A stretch of DNA of 37,722 nucleotides, taken from positions 1 through 37,722 of the forward strand of contig CASEFZ010000016.1 of assembly GCA_949287395.1 (NCBI GenBank), in the 5' to 3' direction. Below are positions 35,465 to 37,722 of this stretch, one piece after another. A program made the position numbers and the translations under genes. Numbering within the stretch: position 1 is the stretch's first letter; each line of letters starts with the position of its first letter. The notes below the pieces were generated by a model. It was not told where the DNA came from, did not search any database, and worked only from the letters and a program-made list of their open reading frames with translations. Source of the DNA: an uncultured Verrucomicrobiota bacterium (GTDB lineage: Bacteria > Verrucomicrobiota > Verrucomicrobiia > Opitutales > Intestinicryptomonadaceae).

Positions 35465-37315
35465 ATGCCAGAACATACCGAAGACGAAAACAATAAGAAC
35501 CTGCCCGATTTGAGCCAACTTTCGGGACTCAAGTTTGAAACTGCCTGGACGCCTGTGTCAAATTCCTACACAGACTCGACCTCGCGCGCGCCCGGGCACA
35601 AGGGCAAAAAAACTTTCAACAAGGACAAATTCGACAAAAAGTTCCATGATTCCGGGCGCGCAGCTCCCCGCGGAGATTCCTTTGGAGGAGATTTCAAGAA
35701 GGGACAGCGCCGTCCGTTCCCCGAGCGCAAATCCGATCAGGGGGAATTTCAGCGCAAGCAGCAAAATTCCAAGTTCAGGAAGTCTCAAAAGCCGTTTGAG
35801 AAGCACCAGCAATTTGTCCCGTCGATGGAGGTTCTGTTTTATCCGGACGACGCCCCATTCAATAAACTGATAGATGCGATGAGGGAATCAAAGCGCACGT
35901 ATCAGCTTTTCGACATAGCGCAGCTTGTTCTTGAGAAATTCGACCGTTGCGTAATATTGGCAAAAAATCTTCCGGAATCCGACGGCACAACAAAGCCCCT
36001 CTATTGCGCGCAGCCTCTTAATTTGCCATTCGACGACGAGCAAGACGCAAAAAAAGCCGCCACAGACTATTATGTCGAAAAGCTTTTTTCCACTGAAAGC
36101 GCAGAATGCGAGCCGCCAAAGGGAAATTTCCAGGTTGTGAACCGCTGCACCATAACAGGAGAGCTTCTCGGCGCCCCAAATTGGCACCGCTATGGAGAGT
36201 TCTTGAGAGAGTACCATGCGCGCAAGTGCCCGAAGATATCTTTTGAGAATTTCTGCGAAAGCATAGAGAGCGTTCGTGATCCAGAGCAGATAGAAGCGTG
36301 GCTTTCCCAGATGAAGACGCGCACCGTGTACAGGCTGAAAGAACCGTCCGAGGGTGAACTAGACATTTTTGACACCATAGAGGCCGCTTCGACATATGTG
36401 CAGAAAAAATTTGGCGCAGAGCTTGTCAAGACTTATGAGCAGGTTCGCCTTAAGGGCGTCAATATGGAATTTTTGCCGCGCGGCAGAATACGCAGAAACA
36501 TAGAGGAGGAATGGCGCAAGCAGAAAAAGTTTCCGATAGTTACGGCAAACAACCTGCGCGGCAGGCTGCGCCGCTCCGGGCTTACTGTCTACAAGCGCGG
36601 CAGCAAGGGGTTTGCTTTTGTCTCGGCTATAAAGAGGAAATTCCTAATCGAGGGAGACAAGCTTTCGGAACTGCCGCAAAGCATTTTTGACTATATCTTG
36701 GCGAATCCGGGTGTAGCGGTCGAAAAGCTCCCATATGTCCTTATGGGTATAGACTTCCCGGAGAAGCCCGCAGCCGAAAGCGCCGCGGAAGCTGAAACTT
36801 CGGCCGGCGCCCCGGCGGAAGCTGAAGGCTCGCCAATTGACGGTGGCGGCGAAAAACCGGCTGTGAAGTCTGTAGATTTGACCGAAGAGCAGACCGCAAA
36901 GTTCAACCAGATACTTTCGGAGCTGTCTTGGTTAATATCCGAGGGCTATGTTGTAGAATACGCAAATTCCTCTTTGCAGGCCAACCCGTACATGCCAAAG
37001 CCAAAGGATAAGTCGGCGGCGGACGCGCCTTTGGAAACTCCAGGAGACGAGCCAATCTCTGGTGCGTCGGCAGAGATTGCTGAGGATTCCCAAGAAAAGC
37101 CCGGAGTTGAAAGCTCTCAAGATGAAACTGAGGAAGAAGCAAATCCGGACACTTGCCCCACAACAGAAAGTTCTGCCACACTGCCTGAGGCTGACAAACC
37201 GACGGCGGAATTGCCTGACAACGCGGAATTGTCGGGCGGCAAAAATGTTTCGGAGAACAATTCCACTCTTCCAGAAGAGGAATCTCAATCTCAGCAGGAA
37301 GAGGGCAAAAATTAA
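35465..37315 (+). CDS. Charge-polarised protein of unknown function, possible nucleic-acid binding
   Basis: This 616-aa protein has no signal peptide or membrane segment. Residues 1-115 are disordered and strongly basic (Lys/Arg/Phe/Gly-rich, for example KKTFNKDKFDKKF and FKKGQRRPFPERK). Residues about 120-440 form a folded-looking core starting MEVLFYPDDAPFNKLIDAM. The core contains a C-x12-H-x9-H-x3-C arrangement (Cys228, His241, His251, Cys255) and a basic helix-rich part (RGRIRRNIEEEWRKQKK, then LRGRLRRSGLTVYKRG). A segment at about 475-505 (EEQTAKFNQILSELSWLISEGY) looks like a winged-helix end. The rest is acidic and Pro/Glu/Ser-rich. I know no family name; RNA or DNA binding is inference from charge. 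It is monocistronic with a leader hairpin and a terminator. Confidence 0.8.
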   Translation: MPEHTEDENNKNLPDLSQLSGLKFETAWTPVSNSYTDSTSRAPGHKGKKTFNKDKFDKKFHDSGRAAPRGDSFGGDFKKGQRRPFPERKSDQGEFQRKQQNSKFRKSQKPFEKHQQFVPSMEVLFYPDDAPFNKLIDAMRESKRTYQLFDIAQLVLEKFDRCVILAKNLPESDGTTKPLYCAQPLNLPFDDEQDAKKAATDYYVEKLFSTESAECEPPKGNFQVVNRCTITGELLGAPNWHRYGEFLREYHARKCPKISFENFCESIESVRDPEQIEAWLSQMKTRTVYRLKEPSEGELDIFDTIEAASTYVQKKFGAELVKTYEQVRLKGVNMEFLPRGRIRRNIEEEWRKQKKFPIVTANNLRGRLRRSGLTVYKRGSKGFAFVSAIKRKFLIEGDKLSELPQSIFDYILANPGVAVEKLPYVLMGIDFPEKPAAESAAEAETSAGAPAEAEGSPIDGGGEKPAVKSVDLTEEQTAKFNQILSELSWLISEGYVVEYANSSLQANPYMPKPKDKSAADAPLETPGDEPISGASAEIAEDSQEKPGVESSQDETEEEANPDTCPTTESSATLPEADKPTAELPDNAELSGGKNVSENNSTLPEEESQSQQEEGKN

Positions 37316-37336
37316 CGCGGGCCCGGATATTTTTTT

Positions 37337-37371
37337 AAAGCTTCCCCAAAATTTTCGGGGAAGCTTTTTTT
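37337..37371 (+). terminator. Intrinsic terminator of the 616-residue protein gene
   Basis: An 11-bp stem (37337-37347, AAAGCTTCCCC, with 37357-37367, GGGGAAGCTTT) with a 9-base loop is followed by T residues to 37371. It lies 21 bases after the stop. Confidence 0.93.
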
Positions 37372-37722
37372 ACAGTTCGATGAACGTCCAGGCTGGGCAA
37401 GGTTGCGCCGTATAAATAGCTCCCGTGGGTATTCTGGGCAAAACTCATTTTGCGGACGGAGCATTCAAAATATCCAGGCAAGGCATGCGCATTTATTTGG
37501 CAGGTTCAAACAATGGCAACTTTGAGATTGCCGGAACACTGCCACAGGGAAAATTTTTACAATGCGGGCTACACCAAGGCGGCATTTTACCCGCAGGGGC
37601 GCCTTGCCAGCTCACAATAGCGAGCAGTTGCCCACCTAATTGCCGTCTCAGGAAACGATTGCAACATGCCCAATTCAACAATGTCTTACCCCGCTTGCCG
37701 CATGCTTATATAGTACAGCCCT
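37372..37722. other. Right-edge region, possible partial open frame
   Basis: No secure gene is visible. One plus-strand frame stays open from a GTG at 37425 (first ATG 37485, MRIYLAGSNN) to the window edge, about 99 codons. Its composition (many Cys, Pro, His, Arg) is not clearly protein-like and no Shine-Dalgarno is present. More sequence to the right would settle it. Confidence 0.25.

Overview
The window looks like chromosomal DNA of a Gram-negative PVC-superphylum bacterium, most likely a gut-type Verrucomicrobiota of the Opitutia kind. That placement is inference from gene content, not a database result. The clues are an LpxI-type lipid A enzyme, an mreB-mreC-mreD-PBP2 cell-shape operon, an ExbB/ExbD/ExbD motor, paired exported DUF1080 (3-keto-disaccharide hydrolase family) proteins, an orphan FecR-like exported protein and a SET-domain protein. 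GC is moderate, yet AUA is a heavily used isoleucine codon, and many genes have weak or no Shine-Dalgarno sequence.

Layout, left to right. 1-208 (-) is the 5' part of an exported trypsin-like protease gene cut by an in-frame TAG. 274-5171 (+) is leuS, FecR-like, lpxI, sufE. 5338-7032 (+) is exbB-exbD-exbD, closed by a strong terminator. 7092-8210 is mostly gene-free around a tRNA-Pro(TGG). 8211-10303 (+) holds a patatin-like phospholipase and gapA with its terminator. 10710-12834 (-) holds two tandem exported DUF1080 paralogues. 12974-14050 (+) is queA. 14073-15011 is a divergent pair of small DNA-binding proteins, followed by about 670 gene-free bases. 15683-19971 (-) is mreB-mreC-mreD-mrdA. 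20094-34154 (+) is a long co-directional run: dsbD, lysA, ybgC-like thioesterase, GT-C/TIGR03663-like membrane protein, giant AsmA-like protein, panB, SET-domain protein, papain-like exported protease and a large lipoprotein, closed by a terminator. 34418-35271 (-) is an isolated exported protein of unknown function with its own promoter and terminator. 35401-37371 (+) is a 616-residue charge-polarised protein behind a structured leader. The last 350 bases hold no secure gene.

Most genes are housekeeping or envelope functions: lipid A, peptidoglycan elongation, periplasmic thiol redox, diaminopimelate, outer-membrane/AsmA-type and proton-motive-force coupling. The less ordinary content is the interrupted protease, the divergent regulator pair with the best Shine-Dalgarno in the window, the SET protein with a complete post-SET zinc site, the protease/lipoprotein pair with an internal duplication of about 178 residues, and the 616-residue protein whose leader could fold just ahead of its start codon. 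No CRISPR array, insertion sequence, prophage or rRNA was seen.
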